A DNA stretch of 7,822 nt from Rhizobacter sp. GTDB taxonomy: Bacteria; Pseudomonadota; Gammaproteobacteria; Burkholderiales; Burkholderiaceae_C. The position numbers were made by a program, and so were the translations under genes. How positions within the stretch are numbered: the first letter of the stretch is position 1; every line of letters begins with the position of its first letter. Positions 1 through 6,892 of this stretch are shown here, piece after piece. The notes under the pieces were generated by a model that searched no databases, was not told the origin of the DNA, and saw only the letters and a program-made list of their open reading frames with translations. Location of the stretch: the NCBI GenBank assembly GCA_014380155.1, contig JACMKJ010000079.1:1-7822 (forward strand), read 5' to 3'.

Positions 1-249
1 CGTTGTCCAAACGTCACGGCATCAAAGCGATTTTCCGGTGCCAGGCACGTCTTCCAGCGGATTTCGAGGGATTTGCTTCATACTCGAGTGGAAGGACAAG
101 TGATTTATGCTCTTCGAGCCAGCGTATCTTGCCCAAACTACAACCCCTTTAGGTGCGGACGCCCGCCAGTCGGGCTCAGACGAGGTGACGCCATGACCAA
201 GCCCCGCCTGCGCTCGCGTGCGAAGCTGCCAAATCAGGCACGCTCCGGC
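1..249. other. Gene-free left flank with an AT-richer patch
   Basis: I see no supportable gene here. Positions 61-150 have about 46% GC (41 of 90 bases by hand count), clearly below the coding DNA that follows. One plus-strand frame is open from the left edge (codons from position 3) to a TAG at 150-152, about 49 codons. It could be the tail of a gene entering from the left, but I recognise no family and open frames of this length occur by chance. Two small inverted repeats, 161-165/171-175 (GCCCG/CGGGC) and 216-221/238-243 (GCGTGC/GCACGC), lie just beyond the msrA stop on the minus strand. They could help end its transcript, but neither is followed by a T-run. Confidence 0.4.
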
Positions 250-795
250 TCAGTCGGCGCGCACGCGGTTGGCAAAGGTCTTGCGGAATTTCTCGACCTT
301 GGGCGCCACGACAAACGCGCAGTAGCCCTGGCCGGGGTGTTGGGCGAAGTAGTGCTGGTGGTAGTCCTCGGCGCGCGAGTAGTTGTCGAGTGCCTTGAGC
401 TCGGTCACCACCGGCGAACGGTAGGTCTTGCTGGCGGCCATCTCGGCCAGCACTTCGCGCGCCACACGCTCTTGCTCGGGCGAGCTGAAGTAGATGCCCG
501 AGCGGTATTGCGTGCCCACGTCGTTGCCCTGGCGGTTGAGCGTGGTCGGGTCGTGGATCACGAAGAAGATCTCCAGGATTTCGCGCAGACTGATCTGCGA
601 CGCATCGAAGCTCACGCGCACCACTTCGTTGTGGCCGGTGTCACCCCCGCACACCTGCTCATAACTGGGCCGCAGCACGTGGCCGTTGGTGTAGCCCGAC
701 TCGACCGCGGTGACGCCTTGCACCCGCTCGTACACCGCTTCGGTGCACCAGAAGCAGCCGCCGCCGAGGGTGATGGTTTCAATGGATGCACTCAT
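250..795 (-). CDS. msrA: Peptide-methionine (S)-S-oxide reductase MsrA
   Basis: MsrA reduces the S epimer of methionine sulfoxide, free or in proteins, back to methionine using thioredoxin, and so repairs oxidative damage in the cytoplasm. The 181-residue product has the family signature GGGCFWC at residues 11-17, with the nucleophilic Cys14, and Cys17 in a GCFWC-type active site. It also has YEQVCGGDTGHNEVV (45-59), NDVGTQYRSGIY (91-102) and AEDYHQHYF (142-150). Further cysteines at 49 and 159 are possible resolving residues. No signal peptide is seen, and the length is normal for a single-domain MsrA without a fused MsrB. The ATG at 793-795 is preceded on the minus strand by GGAG (807-804) at 8-nt spacing, which supports this start. 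It follows the TonB-dependent receptor gene on the same strand after 70 bp, so read-through from that gene is plausible. Family assignment is secure. Confidence 0.97.
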   Translation of the reverse strand: MSASIETITLGGGCFWCTEAVYERVQGVTAVESGYTNGHVLRPSYEQVCGGDTGHNEVVRVSFDASQISLREILEIFFVIHDPTTLNRQGNDVGTQYRSGIYFSSPEQERVAREVLAEMAASKTYRSPVVTELKALDNYSRAEDYHQHYFAQHPGQGYCAFVVAPKVEKFRKTFANRVRAD

Positions 796-811
796 GCGTC
801 GGGCTCCGTGT

Positions 812-832
812 CAGACAGGCTGGCATTGTCTG
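812..832 (-). repeat. Small inverted repeat in the receptor-msrA gap
   Basis: CAGACA (812-817) and TGTCTG (827-832) form a 6-bp stem with a 9-nt loop in the 70-bp gap between the receptor stop and the msrA start. No T-run follows on the minus strand, so a strong terminator is not indicated. It lies just upstream of the msrA Shine-Dalgarno sequence and could be a weak attenuator, an mRNA processing site or chance. Confidence 0.3.
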
Positions 833-865
833 GCAGCTCAGCCGGGCGTGCGGGCCCAAGGGGCT

Positions 866-2941
866 TCAGAAGGCGTGGCGGGCGGTCAGCGCGAGCAGCC
901 ACTGGCGCGGCAAGGCGGGTTCGAAAAAGCGGCTGTTGCCGTCGTTGACGATCACCGAGCCGGCGTAGCGGCGGTCGCCCAGGTTGTCGACGCGCACCAG
1001 CTGGGTGAAGCGCCAGCCTGCCACCTCTTGCGCAAAACCGGCGCGAAGGTTGAACACGGTGGCGGCGGGTGCAGCGTCGCGGTTGTCGTCGTGCACGTAC
1101 AGCGCGCCGGTGTGCACCAGCTCGGCACCGGCGGTGAAGCCGCCCCACGCCGCCTTGGGCGACCAGGCCAGCTCGGCAAAGGCGCTGCGCTCGGGCGTGC
1201 CGGGCAGCCGGTTGCCGTTTTCGAAACGCGCGCGCAGGGCCGTGAAGCTGAGCGTGCTGCGCAACGCGTCGGTGAGTTGGGCGACATGCGAGAGCTCGAC
1301 GCCGCGCCGCTCGGTGCGGTCGGCGTTCTTGAAGGTGGAGCGGCCGCCGCTGTTGGTGTCGACCAGGATCTCGTCGCGGGTGTTGATGCCGAACAGCGCC
1401 GCGTCGAGGCGCTGCGCCGTGCCGAGCTTCCACTTGGCGCCCAGCTCGAGGTGCTTGCTGGTGGAGGCGCGCAGGTCGGTGTTGAGCCCGCTCAAGCCGT
1501 CGCTGCGGTAGGCCAGCTCGTTGAAGGTGGGGGTCTCGAAGCCGCGACCGGCGTTCATGTAGATGTTGAGCTCGGGGGCGGCACGCCAAGTCACGCCCAG
1601 CACCGGGTTGGCGCCGTGGTAGCTGAGGCTGCCGCTGTCGTCGGGGTTGCCGGCAGCGATGTAGTGGTCTTGGGTGCGAAAGCGCACGTTGATCGTGCGC
1701 AGGCCGCCGGTGAGCGTCCATTGCCGGTGCACGTCGAGGCTGGCCTGCGCGAACGCGTCGCGGTTCTCGACGGTGTTGCGTTCGTCGCGCTTGAGTGCGC
1801 CTTGCACACCCAGTGTGTTGAGATAGCCTCGGCGGTTCTCGCGCATGCGGTCGTATTCGACGCCCGCCGTCACCCGCAAGGCCAGCCCGTCTTGCAGCGC
1901 CACACGGTGCGACACCTGCGCCGCCAGGCCGCCGTAGCTGCGCTCGAACTGCACGATGCCACCGCTCGACGTGGCCGCCACCTGCGCAGACGGCGGGATG
2001 GACAAGGCGTTGTCGAGGCTGCGCTCGCCCAGGTAGAGGCGCCCGGTGACGGTGGTGTCGGTGCTCAACCGGTGTTCGATCACCGTGCCGATCTGCTCCT
2101 GGCGGACGGTCTTGCGGCTGTCTTGCGAGATCGCAGGCGTGGCCACCTGCCGAGGGTTGGCCTCCCATTGGGCGCGGGTGAGGCCCAGCGGGTCTTGCGT
2201 GCCGGGCTGGTCGAGCGCGTTGAGCACCACGCTCACGTGGGTGTCGCGTGTGAGGTCGCTCTGCCAGCGTGCGTTGAACTGGCCACGCTCGGCGGCGCTG
2301 TGCTCGCGGTAACCGTCGGTCTTGTAGCGCGAGGCGTCGAGCGTGAGCCCGTAGCCGGGGGTGCTGGTGCTGAACTTGAGGCCCAGCTTGTTCTGCCCAT
2401 AGGGGCCGGCCGAGGCCGTCACCGTGGCGGTGGGCTGGGCGGCGTCGTCTTCGGTGAACACCTGCACCACGCCGCCGGCGGCGTTGCCGTAGAGCTGGGC
2501 CATGGGGCCGCGCAGCACCTCGATGCGGCCGGCCGAGCTGAGGGCGATGCTCGAGGCCTGGCCCTGGCCGTCGGGCATGGTGGCGGGAATGCCGTCGACG
2601 ATGAGGCGCACACCGCGAATGCCGAAGGTCGAGCGCGAGCCGAAGCCGCGGATCGACAGCTGCAGGTCTTGCGCGTAGTTCTGCCGGTTCAGCACCGTGA
2701 TGCCGGGCACGCGGTTCAGCGCCTCCGACAGGTTGACCTGCGGGCCGCCACTGTCCAGCACGTCGCGGGTGACCGCGCTGATGGCGGCCGGCGCGTCAAA
2801 TGAACTTTGGCGCGAACGCTCGGCCGTCACGACCACGGGGTCGAGCAAGGTGGCAGGTGCTTCGGTTTGGGCCCAGACAGGGCCTGTCGCAGCCAGAGCG
2901 GGCCAGGCCGCGCGGATCACTCGGAGTCGCATCGTGGGCAT
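866..2941 (-). CDS. TonB-dependent outer-membrane receptor, YncD/PqqU-like
   Basis: This is an outer-membrane gated beta-barrel transporter that uses TonB-ExbBD energy. The N-terminus has a basic start and a short hydrophobic run ending VWAQ, a likely signal peptide. Next comes DPVVVTAER, a plausible TonB-box region, and then a plug domain of about 130 residues with LNRVPGITV, LSIRGFGSRSTFGIRGVRL, VDGIPATMPDGQGQ and RIEVLRGPMAQLYGNAAGGVV. The rest is barrel, ending in the phenylalanine (RHAF) typical of outer-membrane proteins. The plug resembles my recollection of E. coli YncD (PqqU), reported as a PQQ importer, but barrel specificity cannot be read here, so the substrate is inference. The start is uncertain: ATGs at 2992, 2941 and 2932 are in frame and none has a strong Shine-Dalgarno. 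I chose 2941 (691 residues) because it sits next to the signal peptide. The gene is divergent from the ydcF-like gene, and msrA lies 70 bp downstream. I saw no clear Fur box or cobalamin riboswitch upstream. Confidence 0.9.
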   Translation of the reverse strand: MPTMRLRVIRAAWPALAATGPVWAQTEAPATLLDPVVVTAERSRQSSFDAPAAISAVTRDVLDSGGPQVNLSEALNRVPGITVLNRQNYAQDLQLSIRGFGSRSTFGIRGVRLIVDGIPATMPDGQGQASSIALSSAGRIEVLRGPMAQLYGNAAGGVVQVFTEDDAAQPTATVTASAGPYGQNKLGLKFSTSTPGYGLTLDASRYKTDGYREHSAAERGQFNARWQSDLTRDTHVSVVLNALDQPGTQDPLGLTRAQWEANPRQVATPAISQDSRKTVRQEQIGTVIEHRLSTDTTVTGRLYLGERSLDNALSIPPSAQVAATSSGGIVQFERSYGGLAAQVSHRVALQDGLALRVTAGVEYDRMRENRRGYLNTLGVQGALKRDERNTVENRDAFAQASLDVHRQWTLTGGLRTINVRFRTQDHYIAAGNPDDSGSLSYHGANPVLGVTWRAAPELNIYMNAGRGFETPTFNELAYRSDGLSGLNTDLRASTSKHLELGAKWKLGTAQRLDAALFGINTRDEILVDTNSGGRSTFKNADRTERRGVELSHVAQLTDALRSTLSFTALRARFENGNRLPGTPERSAFAELAWSPKAAWGGFTAGAELVHTGALYVHDDNRDAAPAATVFNLRAGFAQEVAGWRFTQLVRVDNLGDRRYAGSVIVNDGNSRFFEPALPRQWLLALTARHAF

Positions 2942-3136
2942 CTTGTGAAAGGTCTCTGTCGCGTGAAGGGGCAAAGCTCGGGACTGTTTCATGCCGCCCA
3001 CCGCCCGGGAACCCCGGATAAGCGCGCAATTTGTCACCGATCGTGCGCCACGACGGCGCAAACTCGGCGCGTCGAGCCAGCAGCCGTCCGGCACAATCGC
3101 GGCCCGAAACACCAACTAACTCTCGAAAGGCGCGGC

Positions 3137-3946
3137 ATGAACGCCCTGCTGACCCTGCTCGGCATCGAATCGTGGAGGCCGGTGCTTACTGCACTGGTGA
3201 TGCCCCCGCTGCCTTTCTTTCTGCTCATCCTGATTGGTGCACGTCTGATCTTGCCGCGTCGCGGCCTGGGCTGGTTTGTCATCATGATCAGCATCGTCGG
3301 CCTGTGGCTCAGCGCCTGCTTGGGCACCGGCCAGTGGCTGAACCAGTTCGTGCTGAAGCAACCCACGGCGCTGAGCGCCGAGGGGATCGCCGAGCTGAAA
3401 GCGGCGGTCAAGAACAAGGAGCAAATTGCCGTCGTGGTACTGGGCGGCGGCCAGGAGACGGTCGCGCCCGAGTACGGCGTGGCCAACCTGGCACCGGCGT
3501 CGCTGGAGCGCTTGCGCTACGGCCTGTGGCTCAGCCGCGAGACCGGCGCGCCTGTGGCGTTCAGTGGTGGGCTGGCCTGGGGGCAGGCCGACGGCCAACC
3601 CGAGGCGCAGACGGCGTCCCGTGTGGCCTCGCACGACTTCGGCCAACAGATCAAGTGGCTGGAAGACCGCTCGCACGACACCCGTGAAAACGCCGCGCGC
3701 ACCATGCCCCTGCTCAAGCAGGCTGGCATCACCCGTATCTTGCTCGTCACTCATGGCTGGCACATGCCACGCGCGCAAAAGGTGTTCGAACAGGCAGCGG
3801 CCGGCAGCGTCAGGATCGAGCCGGCACCCATGGGCCTGGCACGTCGGGTCGACAGTGCCGCGCTCGACTGGCTGCCCACCGCTGCCGGCTACACCAGCGT
3901 CAGCCGCTCGTTGCGCGAGCTGCTGGCCCTGCTGCTGCGCGTGTGA
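3137..3946 (+). CDS. YdcF/ElyC-like DUF218 inner-membrane protein
   Basis: The 269-residue protein has two predicted N-terminal membrane helices (about 18-38 and 45-62) followed by a soluble DUF218 domain. Visible family motifs are VVVLGGG (99-105), a Ser/Asp-rich segment LEDRSHDTRENA (175-186) and LLVTHGWHMPRA (202-213), which matches the usual LVTxxxHMxRA block. DUF218 proteins include SanA, ElyC and YdcF; ElyC and SanA are linked to envelope or peptidoglycan integrity, but the biochemical activity of most members is unknown, so I give no enzyme name. The ATG at 3137 was chosen over longer in-frame options because GAAAGG (3125-3130) lies 6 nt upstream and the first membrane helix follows directly. 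A weak -10-like CACAAT (3092-3097) precedes it without a convincing -35. It is divergent from the receptor gene and converges on ubiD. A strong hairpin begins 16 nt after the stop. Confidence 0.9.
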   Translation: MNALLTLLGIESWRPVLTALVMPPLPFFLLILIGARLILPRRGLGWFVIMISIVGLWLSACLGTGQWLNQFVLKQPTALSAEGIAELKAAVKNKEQIAVVVLGGGQETVAPEYGVANLAPASLERLRYGLWLSRETGAPVAFSGGLAWGQADGQPEAQTASRVASHDFGQQIKWLEDRSHDTRENAARTMPLLKQAGITRILLVTHGWHMPRAQKVFEQAAAGSVRIEPAPMGLARRVDSAALDWLPTAAGYTSVSRSLRELLALLLRV

Positions 3947-3952
3947 GCCCCT

Positions 3953-3990
3953 GAAACGAAACCCCCTCCCGACCTTGCGGTGGGAGGGGG
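3953..3990 (-). terminator. Intrinsic terminator between ydcF-like gene and ubiD
   Basis: CCCCCTCCC (3962-3970) pairs perfectly with GGGAGGGGG (3982-3990). The stem can continue with ACC (3972-3974)/GGT (3979-3981) past one bulged G, leaving a TTGC loop, for about 12 bp of very stable helix. Read on the minus strand, the hairpin is followed by TTTCGTTTC (complement of 3953-3961), a T-rich tail. On the plus strand it is followed by CGGATGG. It therefore fits best as the rho-independent terminator of minus-strand ubiD, whose stop codon is about 144 nt upstream. By position it may also stop the plus-strand gene ending at 3946. Confidence 0.75.
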
Positions 3991-4073
3991 CGGATGGCTG
4001 ACGCCACCAGTTCGGGGCTCCAGAGGAAGTAGGTCCGGGGCTCCTGTAGCGCAGGGACTGCGCCGGTGAGGTT

Positions 4074-4087
4074 GCCTGCATGCAGGC
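4074..4087. repeat. Perfect 14-bp palindrome downstream of ubiD
   Basis: GCCTGCATGCAGGC is an exact palindrome in the 187-bp gap between the two converging genes. Near it are a 5-bp hairpin GCGCA/TGCGC (4049-4053 with 4059-4063) and a 9-bp direct repeat CGGGGCTCC (4013-4021 and 4036-4044). I see no gene in the gap. Function is unknown; it may be a protein-binding site, a degenerate repeat element or chance in GC-rich DNA. Confidence 0.4.
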
Positions 4088-4133
4088 TCTACAAAGCTAG
4101 ATGCTGGAGCAGGGCATTGCCAAGAGAGATGCG

Positions 4134-5711
4134 CTATGAAGTAGCAGCGTCTTGTTTGGCAGGATTCATGACGCCGTCGAACAGATGCGCTACGCGCTGC
4201 TCGACCTCGGCGTCCATGCGGATGGTGCGGCCCCACTCGCGGTGGGTTTCACCTGGCCACTTGTTGGTGGCGTCGAGCCCCATCTTGCCGCCCAGGCCGC
4301 TGACGGGCGAGGCGAAGTCGAGATAGTCGATCGGCGTGTTCTCCACCAGGGTGGTGTCACGCACCGGGTCCATGCGGGTGGTGATGGCCCAGATCACTTC
4401 TTGCCAGTTGCGGATGTCCACGTCGTCGTCGGTCACCACGATGAACTTGGTGTACATGAACTGGCGCAAGAAGCTCCAGATGCCAAACATCAGCCGCTTG
4501 GCATGGCCGGGGTAGCTCTTCTTGATGCTGACGATGGCCATGCGGTAGCTGCAGCCCTCGGGCGGCAGATAGAAGTCCACGATCTCCGGAAACTGCTTTT
4601 GCAGGATGGGCACGAACACTTCATTCAGCGCCACACCCAGCATCGCCGGCTCGTCAGGCGGCTTGCCGGTGTAGGTGGAGTGGTAGATCGGGTCCTTGCG
4701 ACGGGTCAGGCGGTTGATCTCGAAGACCGGGAACCAGTCCTGTTCGTTGTAATAGCCGGTGTGGTCGCCGAACGGGCCCTCGAGTGCATATAGATAGCCG
4801 CCGACTTCTTTCATCGCCACGCCGTGAGCGCTCACCCCTGTAAAACCTTTGGCGGCCGTGGGGATGTGCCCCTCCAACACGATCTCGGCACTGGCCGGGG
4901 CTTGCAGCATCACGCCCGCATCACCCACGGCGGTGTCGACCACTTCCGTGCGGCTGCCTCGCAGCAGGCCTGCGAATTGGTACTCCGACAAGCTGTCGGG
5001 CACCGGCGTCACCGCACCCAGGATGGTGGCCGGGTCGGCACCCAGAGCCACCACGATCGGGAAGGGCTGGCCCGGGTTGGCCAGAGCGAAATCGCGGAAA
5101 TCGAGCGCCCCGCCCCGGTGAGCCAGCCAACGCATGATCACCTGCCGCGGGCCGATGACCTGCTGCCGATAGATGCCGAGGTTTTGCCGCTTGCGTGGGT
5201 TGGCCCCGTTTTGCGGCCCGCGTGTGATCACCAGGCCCCACGTGATCAAGGGGGCCACGTCGCCCGGCCAGCAGGTCTGGATGGGCAGCGCGCCGAGATC
5301 GACCTCGCTGCCTTCCAACACCTCTTCTTGGCAGGCAGCGCGGCGCACCGAAATGGGTTTCATGTCCCACAAGGCCTTGGCCATTTGTAACAACTTGCCC
5401 GCATCCTTGAGCCCTTTGGGCGGCTCCGGCTCCTTCAGGCTGGCCAGCACGCGACCTACGTCGCGCAGCTCATTTACCTCTGTAGCACCCATGCCGAGGG
5501 CGACTCGACGTGTCGTCCCAAAGAGATTCGTCAAGGTAGAAATTTTGTAACCGACGGGGTTCTGAAACCACAGCGCCGGCCCGCCCGCGCGCAGCACTCG
5601 GTCGCTGAGCGCTGTCATTTCAAGCCGCGCCGATACAGGCTCTGCGATCCGTTTGAGCTCGCCAGACCGCTCCAGGCCCATCATAAAGTCACGCAAATCT
5701 CGATATTTCAT
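4134..5711 (-). CDS. ubiD: UbiD, prFMN-dependent 4-hydroxy-3-polyprenylbenzoate decarboxylase
   Basis: UbiD removes the carboxyl group from 4-hydroxy-3-polyprenylbenzoate to give 2-polyprenylphenol in ubiquinone synthesis, using prenylated FMN made by UbiX and a divalent metal. The 525-residue product matches what I recall of E. coli UbiD (about 497 residues) along its whole length, from MKYRDLRDF through LFGTTRRVALGMG and EPEPPKG to DATNKWPGE. By that alignment Asn177 and Glu243 are the metal ligands; IYR (180-182), RWL (194-196) and Arg199-Gly200 contact prFMN; Asp316 in GDHTGYYNE is the catalytic acid. All are intact. The extra length is mainly about 24 residues between Glu243 and Asp316, most of it at roughly 283-308. 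The start matches the family N-terminus but has no recognisable Shine-Dalgarno (AACCAAAAAGC before ATG). UbiX is not in the window. The gene is divergent from the transglycosylase gene. Confidence 0.97.
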   Translation of the reverse strand: MKYRDLRDFMMGLERSGELKRIAEPVSARLEMTALSDRVLRAGGPALWFQNPVGYKISTLTNLFGTTRRVALGMGATEVNELRDVGRVLASLKEPEPPKGLKDAGKLLQMAKALWDMKPISVRRAACQEEVLEGSEVDLGALPIQTCWPGDVAPLITWGLVITRGPQNGANPRKRQNLGIYRQQVIGPRQVIMRWLAHRGGALDFRDFALANPGQPFPIVVALGADPATILGAVTPVPDSLSEYQFAGLLRGSRTEVVDTAVGDAGVMLQAPASAEIVLEGHIPTAAKGFTGVSAHGVAMKEVGGYLYALEGPFGDHTGYYNEQDWFPVFEINRLTRRKDPIYHSTYTGKPPDEPAMLGVALNEVFVPILQKQFPEIVDFYLPPEGCSYRMAIVSIKKSYPGHAKRLMFGIWSFLRQFMYTKFIVVTDDDVDIRNWQEVIWAITTRMDPVRDTTLVENTPIDYLDFASPVSGLGGKMGLDATNKWPGETHREWGRTIRMDAEVEQRVAHLFDGVMNPAKQDAATS

Positions 5712-5744
5712 GCTTTTTGGTTATGAACAATGAGCTCGTAATGC

Positions 5745-5773
5745 TTGACTGGCATGGATGCATCTTCCAGAAT
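5745..5773 (+). promoter_or_regulatory. Candidate sigma-70 promoter for the transglycosylase gene
   Basis: TTGACT (5745-5750, five of six consensus bases) and CAGAAT (5768-5773, four of six) are separated by exactly 17 bp in the AT-rich divergent region. This predicts a start near 5780 and a leader of about 160 nt before the ATG at 5942. Prediction only; the opposite ubiD promoter must lie in the same region but I could not place it convincingly. Confidence 0.45.
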
Positions 5774-5806
5774 CCGCCCGCACCTGACGTCGATCAGGGA
5801 TTACCC

Positions 5807-5872
5807 GCGCCACTCTCACCTGAGAGCCCCAGGCGCAACGCTGCCGATCCGCGGCCCTTTTCGTCGCGGATT
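5807..5872 (+). other. Two stem-loops in the transglycosylase mRNA leader
   Basis: The first element pairs GCGCC (5807-5811) with GGCGC (5832-5836) and, inside it, CTCTC (5813-5817) with GAGAG (5822-5826) around an ACCT loop. The second pairs ATCCGCG (5847-5853) with CGCGGAT (5865-5871) across an 11-nt loop containing TTTT. Both would lie in the 5' untranslated region if the promoter at 5745-5773 is right. I do not recognise a known riboswitch class. Confidence 0.4.
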
Positions 5873-5941
5873 ATCACTGTCGCATTCCACTGCAAGCGCC
5901 TTCGGGACGGCATCAGGAGGGACAGAGAAGAAAGGAGTGAC

Positions 5942-6850
5942 ATGACAGCGCTTCAGAAATTGATCTCTCAACTGGATACCGGGCGCCAAACGGCTGCCCG
6001 CTCCAGCACTGTGTTCTTGCGTGACGTAGGCCACGGCCTGCTGGAAGTCAGCCACAACACCCTGGCCCTGGTCGGGCTGCTGCTGGTGTCGGTGCTGGTC
6101 TTCGTGAGCAGTCAGCGGGATTTGCGCCACACCGTGGAGCAGCGCACCCTGAGCTGGCTGCAAGACCGCCACCAAGCTCGCACCGTCGGTACGCCGGAGG
6201 CCCTGGCCGAGCTGGGTGAGCCTGACGCCATCGCCCGCGCCACCGCTTACGACCCCAAGGACCTGACCCGCCAGCAGGCGGCCGTGGCGATCTGGCTCTC
6301 GCGACGTTACCGCGTGGCCCCTGAGCCGGTGAGCCGACTCGTCAAGGAAGCCTGGACAGTGGGCGCCCGGGCCGGGCTGGACCCGACCTTGATCCTCGCC
6401 ATCATGGCCATTGAATCGAGCTTCAACCCGTTTGCCCAGAGCCCGGTCGGTGCCCAGGGGCTGATGCAGGTGATGACGCAGATCCACGACGACAAGTACG
6501 AGCCGTTCGGTGGCAACCACGCCGCCTTCGACCCCGTGACCAACTTGCGCGTGGGGGTGCAGGTGCTCAAGGAGTGCATAGCGCGTGCCGGCAGCATCGA
6601 AGCCGGCCTGCGCTACTACGTGGGCGCCGCCAACCTGACCGATGATGGCGGTTATGCCGGCAAGGTGCTGGCCGAGCAGGAGCACCTGCGTCAGATTGCC
6701 GCTGGCAAGGTGATCTCGGTCACGGCGCCGCTGATTGCGCCTGCCACCCCGGTGACCCTGCCGGCCACGCTCACGGGGCCGGATGTCGACACCCAGCCCG
6801 TGCCGACAGCTGACAAGCCTGCCACCGAGCAGGTCGCGCTGCTGCGCTGA
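5942..6850 (+). CDS. Membrane-anchored lytic transglycosylase (SLT domain)
   Basis: This is a 302-residue peptidoglycan-cleaving enzyme of the soluble-lytic-transglycosylase (GH23-type) fold. About 40 N-terminal residues precede a single hydrophobic helix (about 41-57), which should anchor it in the inner membrane with the rest in the periplasm. The catalytic domain starts near residue 130: IMAIESSFNPFAQSP carries the expected catalytic Glu158, followed by VGAQGLMQVM (169-178), FDPVTNLRVGVQVL (196-209) and GLRYYVGAAN (222-231). The last 40 or so residues are Ala/Pro/Thr-rich and probably unstructured. The ATG at 5942 was chosen because AAAGGAG (5931-5937) lies 4 nt upstream; longer in-frame starts lack a comparable site and would overlap the promoter. 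These enzymes cut the MurNAc-GlcNAc bond to form 1,6-anhydroMurNAc ends during wall turnover or insertion of envelope machines. The exact role here is unknown. It sits 236 bp upstream of glyA, an arrangement I associate with Burkholderiales. Confidence 0.9.
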   Translation: MTALQKLISQLDTGRQTAARSSTVFLRDVGHGLLEVSHNTLALVGLLLVSVLVFVSSQRDLRHTVEQRTLSWLQDRHQARTVGTPEALAELGEPDAIARATAYDPKDLTRQQAAVAIWLSRRYRVAPEPVSRLVKEAWTVGARAGLDPTLILAIMAIESSFNPFAQSPVGAQGLMQVMTQIHDDKYEPFGGNHAAFDPVTNLRVGVQVLKECIARAGSIEAGLRYYVGAANLTDDGGYAGKVLAEQEHLRQIAAGKVISVTAPLIAPATPVTLPATLTGPDVDTQPVPTADKPATEQVALLR

Positions 6851-6862
6851 CCCTTCGATCGG

Positions 6863-6892
6863 GTGTACCGCGCGCAGGCCGCGGCGGTACAC
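6863..6892. repeat. 9-bp inverted repeat between transglycosylase gene and glyA
   Basis: GTGTACCGC (6863-6871) and GCGGTACAC (6884-6892) are exact reverse complements separated by 12 bp, starting 12 bp after the transglycosylase stop. As RNA this is a 9-bp hairpin that could end the upstream transcript, though only TTCCCC follows. As DNA the half-sites are 21 bp apart, about two helical turns, and overlap the predicted glyA promoter, so a dimeric regulator site is an alternative. Confidence 0.5.

Noticed and set aside
22..81. A 19-codon minus-strand frame beginning MKQIPRNPLED
   Set aside because: Too short, no Shine-Dalgarno, no partner gene; expected by chance.
792..2168. A 458-residue minus-strand frame overlapping the receptor and running to the msrA start
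   Set aside because: Arg/Pro/His-rich out-of-frame shadow of the receptor gene with no recognisable motif.
710..2803. A 697-residue plus-strand open frame antisense to the receptor gene
   Set aside because: Low-complexity Ala/Val/Gly/Arg-rich translation caused by GC codon bias. The opposite strand encodes a clear TonB-dependent receptor with plug motifs and a terminal Phe.
2993..3136. Possible cobalamin riboswitch or Fur box ahead of the TonB-dependent receptor
   Set aside because: No B12-box-like block or Fur-type palindrome on the minus strand. Only a small hairpin TGCGCC/GGCGCA (3044-3049/3055-3060) is present.
3116..4081. A 321-residue minus-strand frame opposite the ydcF-like gene
   Set aside because: Gln/Arg/Gly-rich shadow of the DUF218 gene that runs through the terminator hairpin; no family features.
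5801..5850. Glycine-riboswitch-like CTCTCA and GAGAG with GGCGC near the transglycosylase leader
   Set aside because: The conserved CCGAAGG-GCAA core and the AAAGGAC tail are absent on both strands; only a short hairpin remains.
5745..5945. A 66-codon frame starting at TTG whose TGA overlaps the transglycosylase ATG
   Set aside because: The overlap suggests translational coupling, but the start codon lies inside the candidate -35 element, there is no SD, and codons such as AGA, AGG, TTA and GGA are unlike neighbouring genes.
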